DNA of 64,000 bases, taken from contig NZ_CP125295.1 in the NCBI RefSeq assembly GCF_030412785.1, positions 1 through 64,000 of the forward strand, in the 5' to 3' direction. This DNA is from Paraburkholderia sabiae (GTDB lineage Bacteria > Pseudomonadota > Gammaproteobacteria > Burkholderiales > Burkholderiaceae). Made by a program: the position numbers and the translations under genes. Position 1 is the first letter of the stretch. Each line of letters opens with the position of its first letter. A model generated the notes under the pieces. The model ran no database searches. It was not told where the DNA came from and saw only the letters and a list, made by a program, of their open reading frames with translations. This document shows, in pieces, positions 1-11,121 of this stretch.

Positions 1-1557
1 ATGAACGAATTCTGGCAACACTGTTCCGCATTGCTGGAGCGTGAATTGACGCCCCAGCAGTACGTGACGTGGATCAAACCGTTGGCCCCGGTCGCCTTCG
101 ACGCCGATGCGAATACCCTGAGCATCGCCGCGCCGAACCGTTTCAAGCTGGATTGGGTCAAGAGCCAGTTTTCGGGCCGCATCACCGATCTCGCGCGCGA
201 TTTCTGGCATTCGCCCGTCGACGTCCAGTTCGTCCTCGATCCCAAAGCCGGCGTGCGTGCGGCGCCTGCCGCGCCGTCGCGCCCGTCGTCCATTGGTGCG
301 AACAATGCGGCCGCGGCCGTCGATGCTGCCGTCGGCGCCGTGCAAGCGGCCCACGCGTCGCGCGTGGGAGGCATGGCCGGTCTCGGCATGCCGACGAACG
401 CCGCGCAGCTTACCGACGATGCCGCCGACCTCGATCTGCCCAGCCTCGATGCCAACGAAGCCGCGGCAGCACGCCGCACGTGGCGTCCGGGTGTGGCCGC
501 GCAGGCGGCGAGCGGCGAGAGCGATTCGACGTACGAGCGCTCGAAGCTGAACCCCGTGCTCACTTTCGACAACTTCGTGACCGGCAAGGCCAATCAGCTG
601 GCGCGCGCGGCCGCGATCCAGGTCGCCGACAATCCCGGCATTTCGTACAACCCGCTGTTTCTGTACGGCGGCGTGGGTCTCGGCAAGACCCACCTGATTC
701 ACGCGATCGGCAACCAGCTGCTGATGGACAAGCCCGGCGCGCGCATCCGCTACATCCACGCGGAACAGTACGTGTCGGACGTGGTGAAGGCGTACCAGCG
801 CAAGGCGTTCGACGACTTCAAGCGTTACTACCATTCGCTCGACCTGCTGCTGATCGACGATATTCAGTTCTTCTCGGGCAAATCCCGTACGCAGGAAGAA
901 TTCTTCTACGCGTTCGAGGCACTGGTTGCGAACAAGGCGCAGGTGATCATCACCAGCGATACCTATCCGAAGGAAATCTCAGGCATCGACGATCGTCTGA
1001 TCTCGCGCTTCGATTCCGGCCTGACTGTCGCAATCGAACCGCCCGAGCTTGAGATGCGCGTCGCGATTCTGATGCGCAAGGCGCAATCGGAAGGCGTGAG
1101 TCTGAACGAGGACGTCGCATTTTTCGTCGCAAAGCATCTGCGCTCGAACGTCCGCGAACTGGAAGGCGCGCTGCGCAAAATTCTCGCGTACTCGAAGTTC
1201 CACGGCCGCGAAATCACGATCGAACTGACCAAGGAAGCGCTGAAAGACCTGCTGACGGTGCAGAACCGGCAGATTTCGGTGGAAAACATCCAGAAGACGG
1301 TCGCCGACTTCTACAGCATCAAGGTCGCCGACATGTATTCGAAGAAGCGGCCGGCCAATATCGCGCGGCCGCGGCAGATCGCGATGTATCTGGCCAAGGA
1401 ACTGACGCAGAAGAGTCTGCCTGAAATCGGCGAACTGTTCGGCGGTCGCGACCACACGACGGTGCTGCACGCAGTCCGCAAGATCGCCGACGAGCGCGGC
1501 AAGGACGCGCAGCTGAACCACGAACTGCACGTGCTGGAGCAGACGCTCAAGGGTTGA
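1..1557 (+). CDS. dnaA: Chromosomal replication initiator DnaA
   Basis: DnaA binds 9-bp DnaA boxes at oriC, opens the duplex and loads the replicative helicase. The 518-residue protein shows the full family layout. An N-terminal interaction domain (about 1-85) is followed by a long Ala-rich linker (about 90-185) typical of Burkholderia-type DnaA. The AAA+ domain has Walker [10 protein letters not shown] with Lys229, Walker B LLLIDD around 282-287 and the arginine-finger region RLISRF. The C-terminal DNA-binding domain carries [12 protein letters not shown]. The ATG is the first base of the window, so its promoter and the usual oriC position lie outside. It is followed by dnaN and gyrB. No anomaly was seen. 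Confidence 0.99.
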   Translation: MNEFWQHCSALLERELTPQQYVTWIKPLAPVAFDADANTLSIAAPNRFKLDWVKSQFSGRITDLARDFWHSPVDVQFVLDPKAGVRAAPAAPSRPSSIGANNAAAAVDAAVGAVQAAHASRVGGMAGLGMPTNAAQLTDDAADLDLPSLDANEAAAARRTWRPGVAAQAASGESDSTYERSKLNPVLTFDNFVTGKANQLARAAAIQVADNPGISYNPLFLYGGVGLGKTHLIHAIGNQLLMDKPGARIRYIHAEQYVSDVVKAYQRKAFDDFKRYYHSLDLLLIDDIQFFSGKSRTQEEFFYAFEALVANKAQVIITSDTYPKEISGIDDRLISRFDSGLTVAIEPPELEMRVAILMRKAQSEGVSLNEDVAFFVAKHLRSNVRELEGALRKILAYSKFHGREITIELTKEALKDLLTVQNRQISVENIQKTVADFYSIKVADMYSKKRPANIARPRQIAMYLAKELTQKSLPEIGELFGGRDHTTVLHAVRKIADERGKDAQLNHELHVLEQTLKG

Positions 1558-1685
1558 AAACGCCGTGAAGGGCCGGATGAAACCGAAGGGTTCCTCGAAC
1601 CCGTCGGAAAATTCGATCTGTTTATTGCGCAAGCCACCCCCAATTTAGGGAAGTGCTTCCATTTTCAGGCACAATACAGGTTTAA

Positions 1686-1706
1686 CCGCCCGGCAAAAGC
1701 GGGCGG
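1686..1706. other. Hairpin in the dnaA-dnaN spacer
   Basis: A 7-bp GC stem, CCGCCCG and CGGGCGG, encloses the loop GCAAAAG, about 110 bp upstream of the dnaN start. There is no T-run after it, so it is not a clear terminator. It may modulate dnaA-dnaN read-through. No perfect DnaA box was seen in this 256-bp spacer. Confidence 0.4.
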
Positions 1707-1813
1707 GATTCACGCCGTGACTGGCGCAGTACGACGCCGGCGGGGGGCCGGGGCCGCGCGCTTCAATATTGCCGGGCAAGGCGCGCAGGCCGTCACATCA
1801 ACGAAGGAACTCT

Positions 1814-2917
1814 ATGCAACTGGTCAAGACCGAACGCGATAACCTCCTCAGGCCGCTGCAAACCGTGAGCGGCATTGTCGAACGCCGTCATACGTTGCCG
1901 ATCCTCGCCAATTTGCTTATCACCAAGAACGGCCCGGACGTCTCGTTCCTGTCCACCGACCTCGAACTGCAAATCACCACGCGCGCCGATTTCGGCGTCG
2001 GCGGCGAATCGGTGGCCACCACGGTGGCGGCACGCAAGCTCCTCGACATTCTGCGCGCGATGCCCGACGGGCAAGTCACGCTCACCCTGAACGACAAGCG
2101 TCTGACGGTGCAGTCCGGCAAGAGCCGTTTCGCGCTGCAAACGCTGGCGGCCGACGAGTTCCCGACCGTCGCTCAAGCTAAAGACTTCGGCGCGAACCTC
2201 GCGGTTCCCCAAAAGACGTTCCGCCAGCTGCTCGGCATGGTCCACTTCGCGATGGCGCAGCAGGACATCCGTTACTACCTGAACGGCATGCTGCTGGTGG
2301 TCGACGGCGATCAGCTGATGGCTGTCGCAACGGACGGTCACCGTCTCGCGTTCTCGTCGATGAAGATCGAAGGCTCGTTTGCGCGCCAGGAAGTCATCAT
2401 CCCGCGTAAGACGATTCTCGAACTGCAACGTCTGCTCGAAGACATCGACGACGTGCTGAAGATCGACATCGCGCCGACGCAGGTCAAATTCACGTTCGGC
2501 GGCGTCGAACTGGTTTCGAAGCTCGTCGAAGGCAAGTTCCCCGATTTCCAGCGCGTGATCCCGAAGTCGCACAAGAACACGTTCGTGATCGGCCGCGAAG
2601 AACTGCAGCGCTCGCTGCAACGCGCGGCCATTCTGACTTCGGACAAGTTCAAGGGCGTGCGCTGCATCGTCGAGCCGGGCCAGCTGAAGATCATGTCCAC
2701 GAACGCGGACCAGGAAGAAGCGCAGGAAGAACTCGAAATCGCTTATCAGGGCGACAGCATCGACATCGGTTTCAACGTCACGTATCTGCTCGACGTGCTC
2801 GCGAACCTGAAGGTCGACATGCTGGAAATCAGCCTCGGCGACGCCAGTTCGAGCGCGCTGATCACGATTCCCGAGAACGACGAGTTCAAATACGTGGTGA
2901 TGCCGATGCGCATCTGA
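1814..2917 (+). CDS. dnaN: DNA polymerase III beta subunit (sliding clamp)
   Basis: The ring-shaped clamp tethers Pol III and other DNA enzymes to DNA. The protein of 367 residues begins MQLVKTERDNLLRPLQTV and ends with the family-typical EYVVMPMRI-like tail (KYVVMPMRI). I chose the ATG at 1814 because GAAGGA lies just upstream at 1803 and the length then matches other beta clamps. An open frame extends upstream to 1769 but adds residues with no family character. It sits between dnaA and gyrB in the usual order and is closed by a strong hairpin at 2942. Confidence 0.98.
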   Translation: MQLVKTERDNLLRPLQTVSGIVERRHTLPILANLLITKNGPDVSFLSTDLELQITTRADFGVGGESVATTVAARKLLDILRAMPDGQVTLTLNDKRLTVQSGKSRFALQTLAADEFPTVAQAKDFGANLAVPQKTFRQLLGMVHFAMAQQDIRYYLNGMLLVVDGDQLMAVATDGHRLAFSSMKIEGSFARQEVIIPRKTILELQRLLEDIDDVLKIDIAPTQVKFTFGGVELVSKLVEGKFPDFQRVIPKSHKNTFVIGREELQRSLQRAAILTSDKFKGVRCIVEPGQLKIMSTNADQEEAQEELEIAYQGDSIDIGFNVTYLLDVLANLKVDMLEISLGDASSSALITIPENDEFKYVVMPMRI

Positions 2918-2941
2918 CGCGTCCGACACGAAGAACACATC

Positions 2942-2960
2942 AAGGGGCGCAGCGCCCCTT
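2942..2960 (+). terminator. Rho-independent terminator after dnaN
   Basis: Perfect 9-bp inverted repeat, AAGGGGCGC and GCGCCCCTT, separated by one base and followed by a T-rich stretch (TGGTGTTTTT). It lies 25 bp past the dnaN stop and separates dnaN from gyrB. Confidence 0.8.
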
Positions 2961-2982
2961 TGGTGTTTTTATGGTGTTTTGA

Positions 2983-5502
<2,520 letters not shown>

Positions 5503-5531
5503 GCGTTGAGACTTGCATTAGCCCGAAAAAA

Positions 5532-5557
5532 AACGCCAACCGAAACCGGTTGGCGTT
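5532..5557. terminator. Bidirectional terminator after gyrB
   Basis: An 11-bp perfect stem, AACGCCAACCG and CGGTTGGCGTT, with a 4-base loop has a T-run on the right and an A-run on the left. It serves gyrB (+) and the minus-strand small gene at 5571. Confidence 0.9.
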
Positions 5558-5570
5558 TTTTATTCCCGCG

Positions 5571-5804
5571 TCAATCATGCTGCCACTTGCGGGCGTACCG
5601 ATCCTTGACCACTTTCGAAATATAAGTAGCCAACCCGCGCCCGGCGACTGCCAGCCGCTTCATCTCCTCAACTTCCTTTCGACCCGGCCTTGCATAGTCG
5701 TAGAGATACATATCGCCGGTCAGAAACTTCACGACGATTCCGTCGTCAGCCGTCTCGTAGGCGACCACCCCCGAACTGCCACTCAGATTCCGATAGCGCT
5801 TCAT
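5571..5804 (-). CDS. Small conserved protein, possibly KTSC-like
   Basis: A 77-residue protein reads MKRYRNLSGSSGVVAYE, then VKFLTGDMYLYDYA, then a helix and GRGLATYISKVVKDRYARKW. The pattern of a short beta sheet with F..G..Y.Y followed by a G-rich helix and a basic end resembles the small KTSC domain. I cannot confirm that without a profile search, and no function is assigned. It starts 25 bp after the stop of the AraC-type gene on the same strand, so the two probably share a transcript. It ends at the bidirectional terminator behind gyrB. Confidence 0.75.
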   Translation of the reverse strand: MKRYRNLSGSSGVVAYETADDGIVVKFLTGDMYLYDYARPGRKEVEEMKRLAVAGRGLATYISKVVKDRYARKWQHD

Positions 5805-5829
5805 CGCCGCAAGCCCGCACGATGCATTC

Positions 5830-6696
5830 CTAAACCACCGGCAAACAAATATCCGTCAGCAGATTCGCCGGCGCGGTTTCCTTCGGATTGTTCAAATATT
5901 CTTCGAACACGGGCGCGTCCGCAGCCTCATGTTCCGAATTGACGAGCCACTCGCCGTAAAGCCACTGATACGCCGCCGCCATATCCGCATACGGTCCCTT
6001 GTGCCGCAACACGGCATACCGGCCGCCCATAATCGACGTCACGCTCACCAGCGCATCACCCGACACATCGACGGCACGCGGCAGCCACACGCCAGCCTTC
6101 GACCGTAACTCATTCTCAGCCACCGCAGTCGGATCGTCGTAGTAAATCCCGATCATGCGCATCTCGCCCGACAGCAAGCCGCGCGATGCGAGCCAGCCCA
6201 TCAGCGTATCGAACGCCTTGCCGATCTGCATGTACGGACCGACATGATCGACCGTCAGCACGTCGAAGCCGTCGATATCCCGAATCACCACGTCTCTCAT
6301 CGTCATTTCGTTACCTCCTGAGTCTGCAAGAGATGGCCGGAAGCGTATGTGCGTTCCCGACTTTCGATACTGCGCGGGCGGCATGCCGAAGACGGCGCTG
6401 AACGTCCGCGTGAACGACTGCAAGCTGCTGTATCCGGACCGCTCCGCGATCTCGGCAATCGACATCGATCCATTCGCGAGAAAACCCGCCGCGCGATGCA
6501 GACGCAAGCGCCGCACCGTGGTCGCGACGGTTTCACCGTACATCGCCTGATAGATCCGGTGCCAGTGATACGGCGACAAACACGCGATCCCGGCAAGCCG
6601 GTCGATATCGAGCGGCTCGTCGAGATGATCGTAGATATGGTCGAGCACGCGCGAGAGCCGCGCGGCGTAGCGCGCGCGATGGCCGATATCGTTCAT
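5830..6696 (-). CDS. AraC-family regulator with GyrI-like effector domain
   Basis: A 288-residue transcription regulator. The N-terminal part (about 10-110) has two helix-turn-helix units ending in the AraC signature around SGYSSLQSFTRTFSAVFGMPPAQYR. The C-terminal part (about 130-288) has the GyrI-like/SOUL-type fold seen in Rob and BltR-type proteins: a beta strand with VDHVGPYMQIGKAF, then RYAVLRHKGPY and an acidic pocket region. This order (DNA binding first, small-molecule domain second) is that of Rob/SoxS-like multidrug or stress regulators. The ligand is unknown. It is followed by the 77-residue gene and diverges from the ethanolamine permease at 6947. Confidence 0.9.
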   Translation of the reverse strand: MNDIGHRARYAARLSRVLDHIYDHLDEPLDIDRLAGIACLSPYHWHRIYQAMYGETVATTVRRLRLHRAAGFLANGSMSIAEIAERSGYSSLQSFTRTFSAVFGMPPAQYRKSGTHIRFRPSLADSGGNEMTMRDVVIRDIDGFDVLTVDHVGPYMQIGKAFDTLMGWLASRGLLSGEMRMIGIYYDDPTAVAENELRSKAGVWLPRAVDVSGDALVSVTSIMGGRYAVLRHKGPYADMAAAYQWLYGEWLVNSEHEAADAPVFEEYLNNPKETAPANLLTDICLPVV

Positions 6697-6946
6697 GGCA
6701 AGCGTAAAGGGAAGGGCGACGAAAATACGATAGCACGCTGCGATTTACCAAATCCTGCTGACTTGTCGTGCGTTGCGACACGCCATTCAGCGCGCATTAT
6801 TCAGCGCAGACTTAATGCCGAGCCAGCGTCAACTTTGCCGATTTTCGATAACACCTCGATTAATGGCTTCCTACCATCGCCAGATGCCGCCGGTATGGGC
6901 GACGCAAAAGCGACTGCCAACCGGCAACTTCAAAAGGGAGCCTCCG

Positions 6947-8350
6947 ATGAAACAAGAGTCGACAACCCAGCACCACGGCACCGTCACGCATCACGAACTG
7001 AAGCAGACGCTCGGCACCTGGCAGCTTTGGGGCATCGCCGTGGGCCTCGTGATTTCGGGCGAATACTTCGGCTGGAGCTACGGCTGGGCGAGCGCCGGCA
7101 CGCTCGGTTTCGTGATCACCGCGCTCTTCATCGCCGCGATGTACACGACGTTCATCTTCAGCTTCACCGAACTCACGACATCCATTCCCCACGCGGGCGG
7201 CCCGTTCGCCTACGCGCGACACGCATTCGGCCCGACAGGCGGCTACATCGCAGGCGCCGCGACGCTGGTCGAATTCGTGTTCGCGCCACCCGCCATCGCG
7301 CTCGCGATCGGCGCGTATCTGCATGTGCAATTTCCCGGGCTCGAACCGAAGCACGCGGCGATGGGCGCGTATCTCGTGTTCATGGCGCTCAACATAGTGG
7401 GCGTGCAGATCGCGGCGGCGTTCGAACTCTGCGTGACGCTGCTCGCCATCTTCGAACTGCTGGTGTTCATGGGTGTCGTGTCGCCGGGCTTCCAGTGGTC
7501 GAACTTCACGAAGGGCGGCTGGTCCGGTTCCGACTCCTTCAGCATGGGCTCATTCCACGGCATGTTCGCCGCGATTCCGTTCGCGATCTGGTTCTTCCTC
7601 GCGATCGAGGGCGTCGCGATGGCCGCGGAGGAAGCGAAGAACCCGAAGCGTTCCATTCCGATTGCCTACGTGACGGGCATCCTGACGCTCGTCGTGCTGG
7701 CAATCGGCGTGATGCTGTTCGCGGGCGCCGCCGGTGACTGGACGAAGCTCGCCAACATCAACGACCCGCTGCCGCAAGCGATGAAATACATCGTCGGCGA
7801 AAACAGCGGCTGGATGCATATGCTCGTGTGGCTGGGCCTGTTCGGTCTTGTCGCGTCGTTCCACGGCATCATCCTCGGCTATTCGCGGCAGATCTTCGCG
7901 CTGGCTCGCGCGGGCTACTTGCCGGAGTTTCTGTCGAAAGTGCATCCGCGCTTCAAGACGCCGCATCGAGCGATTCTCGCGGGCGGCGTGGTCGGCATCG
8001 CAGCCATCTATAGCGACGAGCTGATCCAGTTCGGCGGCCAGACGCTGACGGCGAATATCGTGACGATGTCGGTATTTGGCGCTATCGTGATGTACATCAT
8101 CAGCATGCTCGCGCTGTTCAAGCTGCGCCGCATCGAGCCGGACATGGAGCGTCCGTTCCGCGCGCCGCTGTTTCCGTACTTTCCGGCGTTCGCGCTGGTG
8201 GCCGCGGTGATTTCGCTGGCGACGATGATCTACTTCAATCTGCTCGTCGCGCTCGTGTTTGCTGCATTCGTCGCGCTCGGCTACGGCTACTTCCTGATGA
8301 CGCGTCATCAACGCGAAGTCGCCCCGGCAGATGTTCTGCTCGAAGAATGA
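6947..8350 (+). CDS. eat: Ethanolamine permease (APC superfamily)
   Basis: An inner-membrane amino-acid/polyamine-type transporter of 467 residues with about 12 hydrophobic segments. The N-terminal part reads LGTWQLWGIAVGLVISGEYFGWSYGW, the first helix motif typical of the ethanolamine permease group. The ATG at 6947 is chosen for the GGGAG ribosome site at 6936-6940; the open frame reaches back to 6773 but that part is unlike a permease. Its position 60 bp ahead of eutB and eutC makes ethanolamine uptake the likely role. Related APC members could carry other amines. Confidence 0.93.
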   Translation: MKQESTTQHHGTVTHHELKQTLGTWQLWGIAVGLVISGEYFGWSYGWASAGTLGFVITALFIAAMYTTFIFSFTELTTSIPHAGGPFAYARHAFGPTGGYIAGAATLVEFVFAPPAIALAIGAYLHVQFPGLEPKHAAMGAYLVFMALNIVGVQIAAAFELCVTLLAIFELLVFMGVVSPGFQWSNFTKGGWSGSDSFSMGSFHGMFAAIPFAIWFFLAIEGVAMAAEEAKNPKRSIPIAYVTGILTLVVLAIGVMLFAGAAGDWTKLANINDPLPQAMKYIVGENSGWMHMLVWLGLFGLVASFHGIILGYSRQIFALARAGYLPEFLSKVHPRFKTPHRAILAGGVVGIAAIYSDELIQFGGQTLTANIVTMSVFGAIVMYIISMLALFKLRRIEPDMERPFRAPLFPYFPAFALVAAVISLATMIYFNLLVALVFAAFVALGYGYFLMTRHQREVAPADVLLEE

Positions 8351-8410
8351 CGGCAACACCGGCGCACTGGCAACAAGCCGCGCAGTAGCCGCGGCGATGG
8401 AGTACACGAT

Positions 8411-9805
8411 ATGAGCTTCACGGAGACAATCGGCAGCCGCACGTATCGGTTTGCCGATCTGAAGACATTGATGGCGAAGGCGAGCCCGCTGCGTTCCGGC
8501 GATCAGCTCGCCGGCATTGCGGCGGCGAGCGAGGAAGAGCGCGTCGCCGCGAAGATGGCGCTGGCGGACGTGCCGTTGCGCACGTTTCTCAGCGAGGCAT
8601 TGATTCCGTACGAGAGCGACGAAGTCACGCGCCTCGTCATCGATACGCACTCGCCGGAAGCGTTCTCTGAGATCGCGCATTTGACGGTCGGCGAGTTTCG
8701 CAACTGGCTGTTGTCGAGCGACACCGATACGGCGGCGCTCGAGCGCATCACGAAAGGGCTCACGCCCGAGATGGTCGCGGCCGTGTCGAAGCTGATGCGC
8801 AACCAGGATCTGATTCTGGCGGCGCGCAAACGACCTGTCATCACGCGCTTTCGCAACACGGTTGGCTTGCCGGGACATATGTCGGTGCGCTTGCAGCCAA
8901 ACCATCCGACCGACGATGTGAAGGGCATTGCCGCGTCGATGATCGACGGTCTGATGTACGGATGCGGCGACGCGATGATCGGCATCAATCCCGCCTCGGA
9001 CAGCCTGTCGGCGATCACCAATCTGCTGCTGATGATCGACGATTTCCGCACGCGCTATCAGGTGCCGACACAATCGTGCGTGCTCACGCATGTGACCAAT
9101 ACGATTTCGGCGATCGAGAAGGGCGCACCCGTCGATCTCGTGTTTCAGTCGATTGCCGGAACGGAGAAGGCCAACGCGGGCTTCGGCATTTCGCTCGCGT
9201 TGCTGCAGGAAGCGTATGAAGCCGCGCTGTCGCTCAAACGCGGCACGGTCGGCGACAACGTGATGTACTTCGAGACAGGGCAGGGCAGCGCATTGTCTGC
9301 GGATGCGCATCATGGTGTCGATCAGCAAACGTGCGAAGTGCGCGCCTATGCCGTCGCGCGCCAGTTCAATCCGTTCCTGACGAATACCGTGGTGGGCTTC
9401 ATCGGCCCGGAGTATCTGTACGACGGCAAGCAGATCACGCGCGCGGGTCTCGAAGATCATTTCTGCGGCAAGCTGCTCGGCGTGCCGATGGGCTGCGACA
9501 TCTGCTACACGAATCACGCGGAAGCCGATCAGGACGATATGGACAATCTGCTGACGCTGCTCGGCGTCGCGGGCATCAACTTCATCATGGGCATTCCCGG
9601 CGCGGACGACGTGATGCTCAACTATCAGAGCACGTCATTCCATGATGCGCTGTACGTGCGCGAAGTGCTCGGCTTGCGCCGCGCGCCCGAGTTCGAAGAG
9701 TGGCTGGAGTCGATGCAGATCGCCGACGCGCGCGGCGCACTGCTGAATGCGCCGGCGCATCAGCCCTTGCTCGAAGGCGCGAGCGAATGGATGGGCATCG
9801 CATGA
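8411..9805 (+). CDS. eutB: Ethanolamine ammonia-lyase large subunit
   Basis: Catalytic subunit of the adenosylcobalamin-dependent enzyme that splits ethanolamine into acetaldehyde and ammonia. The 464 residues are close to the roughly 453 of enteric EutB. Family features seen are the NTVGLPGHMSVRLQPNHPTDD segment, the ETGQGSALSADAHHG substrate-binding stretch, and the C-terminal MGIPGADDVMLNYQSTSFHD segment. The stop overlaps the eutC start in an ATGA junction, which indicates translational coupling. No microcompartment shell gene lies nearby, so the reaction is presumably cytosolic. Confidence 0.97.
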   Translation: MSFTETIGSRTYRFADLKTLMAKASPLRSGDQLAGIAAASEEERVAAKMALADVPLRTFLSEALIPYESDEVTRLVIDTHSPEAFSEIAHLTVGEFRNWLLSSDTDTAALERITKGLTPEMVAAVSKLMRNQDLILAARKRPVITRFRNTVGLPGHMSVRLQPNHPTDDVKGIAASMIDGLMYGCGDAMIGINPASDSLSAITNLLLMIDDFRTRYQVPTQSCVLTHVTNTISAIEKGAPVDLVFQSIAGTEKANAGFGISLALLQEAYEAALSLKRGTVGDNVMYFETGQGSALSADAHHGVDQQTCEVRAYAVARQFNPFLTNTVVGFIGPEYLYDGKQITRAGLEDHFCGKLLGVPMGCDICYTNHAEADQDDMDNLLTLLGVAGINFIMGIPGADDVMLNYQSTSFHDALYVREVLGLRRAPEFEEWLESMQIADARGALLNAPAHQPLLEGASEWMGIA

Positions 9806-10596
9806 GCGATTCGATCGAAAAGAATGCGTGGCAGGCGTTGCGTGCGTTCACGAATGCGCGCATCGCGTTGGGCCGCGCGGGGAACAGTCTGCCGACTGCG
9901 CCGCTGCTTGCGTTCAACCTGTCGCATGCGCAGGCGCGCGACGCCGTGCATCATCCGCTCGATGCCGACGTTCTGCACGAGCAACTGCGTGCGCACGGTT
10001 TTTCGTCGCTCGATGTGCATAGCGCCGCGCCCGATCGCGCGCATTATCTGCGGCGTCCGGATATGGGACGACGTTTATCCGACGAGAGCCGCGAAGCGCT
10101 GACAAAGACGGCTTTAGGCGACGCGCCCGATGTGGTTTTCGTCATCGCCGATGGGCTATCCGCGTTCGCCGCTTCTAAACAGTCCATTCCTTTTTTGCAG
10201 GCCATCGCGAAGCGCCTCACCGACTGGAAGATCGGACCCGTTGTGGTCGCGCGTCAATCGCGTGTCGCGTTGGGCGACGAGATCGGCGAGTTGTTGAAGA
10301 CGAAGCTGGTCGTGATGCTGATCGGCGAAAGGCCGGGACTGAGTTCGCCGGATAGCCTCGGCATCTATCTCACGTACGCGCCGGAAGTGGGATGCAGCGA
10401 TGCGCAGCGCAACTGCATTTCGAACGTGCGGCCTGAAGGGCTCGATTACGAAGCGGCCGCGCACAAGCTGCACTATCTGTTGACGCATGCGCGTCGTCTG
10501 GGGCTGACGGGCGTCGGTTTGAAGGACGATAGCGATGCGTTGCTGAAAGCGCCCGAAGCGACAACAGTTATCGCCGACGATTCAAAGCCTCTATAA
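9802..10596 (+). CDS. eutC: Ethanolamine ammonia-lyase small subunit
   Basis: Small subunit that, with EutB, forms the B12-binding active complex. The 264-residue frame starts MSDSIEKNAWQALRAFTNARIALGRAGNSLPT, a family-typical opening. It keeps VVARQSRVALGDEIGELL, the GERPGLSSPDSLG motif and a C-terminal segment with CISNVRPEGLDYEAAAHKL. The ATG at 9802 overlaps the eutB TGA. It is the last gene of the eat-eutBC unit and is followed by a hairpin at 10602. Confidence 0.96.
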   Translation: MSDSIEKNAWQALRAFTNARIALGRAGNSLPTAPLLAFNLSHAQARDAVHHPLDADVLHEQLRAHGFSSLDVHSAAPDRAHYLRRPDMGRRLSDESREALTKTALGDAPDVVFVIADGLSAFAASKQSIPFLQAIAKRLTDWKIGPVVVARQSRVALGDEIGELLKTKLVVMLIGERPGLSSPDSLGIYLTYAPEVGCSDAQRNCISNVRPEGLDYEAAAHKLHYLLTHARRLGLTGVGLKDDSDALLKAPEATTVIADDSKPL

Positions 10597-10601
10597 AAGA
10601 A

Positions 10602-10635
10602 GTGCCCGGATGCATTGAATAGAACATCCGGGCAC
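10602..10635. terminator. Hairpin between convergent eutC and the DUF779 gene
   Basis: An 11-bp perfect stem, GTGCCCGGATG and CATCCGGGCAC, with a 12-base loop sits between two converging genes. Neither side has a strong T-run, so it may work weakly in both directions. Confidence 0.6.
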
Positions 10636-10649
10636 ACACAACGAATCAT

Positions 10650-11042
10650 CTAAGCATCCGCCTTGCTCACAGGATGCTTTTCGAGCCACGCACTTTCATC
10701 ATCGTCGAACAGACGCGAGCGCGTCAGGAATCGCAATCCTGTCGGACGCTCCAGGGAAAACATGCCGCCATTGCCCGGCACGGCATCGATAATCAACTGC
10801 GTGTGCTGCCAGTACTCGAATTGCGATTCGCTCATGTAGAACGGCACGCCCGCAATCTCACCAAGCCTCACATCCGATCCGCCGACCATGAATTCGTTCG
10901 ACGGAAAACACATCGGCGCGCTGCCGTCGCAACATCCGCCCGACTGATGAAAGATGATCGACCCGTGTTCGGCGCTCAGTTGCTGGATCAGTTTGATGGC
11001 GGCGTCCGTCGCCACGACACGCGCAACGCCTTCTTCGCTCAT
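10650..11042 (-). CDS. DUF779 family protein linked to aldehyde dehydrogenase
   Basis: A 130-residue protein of the DUF779 family, recognised by HQSGGCCDGSAPMCF and the later SQFEYWQHTQLIIDAVPGNGGMFSLE. The paired cysteines suggest metal or redox chemistry, which is an inference. DUF779 genes are commonly beside NAD-dependent aldehyde dehydrogenases of this kind, as here: it lies downstream of the dehydrogenase on the same strand, 79 bp past its stop. A terminator hairpin (11079) stands between them, so expression may be partly independent or by read-through. The biochemical role is not known. Confidence 0.88.
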   Translation of the reverse strand: MSEEGVARVVATDAAIKLIQQLSAEHGSIIFHQSGGCCDGSAPMCFPSNEFMVGGSDVRLGEIAGVPFYMSESQFEYWQHTQLIIDAVPGNGGMFSLERPTGLRFLTRSRLFDDDESAWLEKHPVSKADA

Positions 11043-11078
11043 CTCGCTTCCTCTCTCGCTTTGACCTGCGGAAAAAAC

Positions 11079-11105
11079 GGGCGAACCGCTTTAAGCGATT
11101 CGCCC
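11079..11105 (-). terminator. Terminator after the aldehyde dehydrogenase
   Basis: Read on the minus strand, a stem of GGGCGAA with TTCGCCC, extended inwards by CGCTT/AAGCG, is followed by GTTTTTT at 11077-11072. It sits just past the dehydrogenase stop and ahead of the DUF779 gene. Confidence 0.75.
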
Positions 11106-11121
11106 AACAGGAGCACTGCGC

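Noticed and set aside
1793..2938. Long open frame opposite dnaN
   Set aside because: It lies wholly opposite a conserved essential gene, has arginine/histidine-rich shadow composition and no ribosome site.
5555..5580. GGAATAA motif on the minus strand near the gyrB terminator
   Set aside because: It is part of the terminator surroundings and lacks a gene at promoter distance with the GTT element well placed; chance match.
7550..9517. 655-residue open frame opposite eat and eutB
   Set aside because: Overlaps two well-supported genes and has the low-complexity basic composition of a shadow frame.
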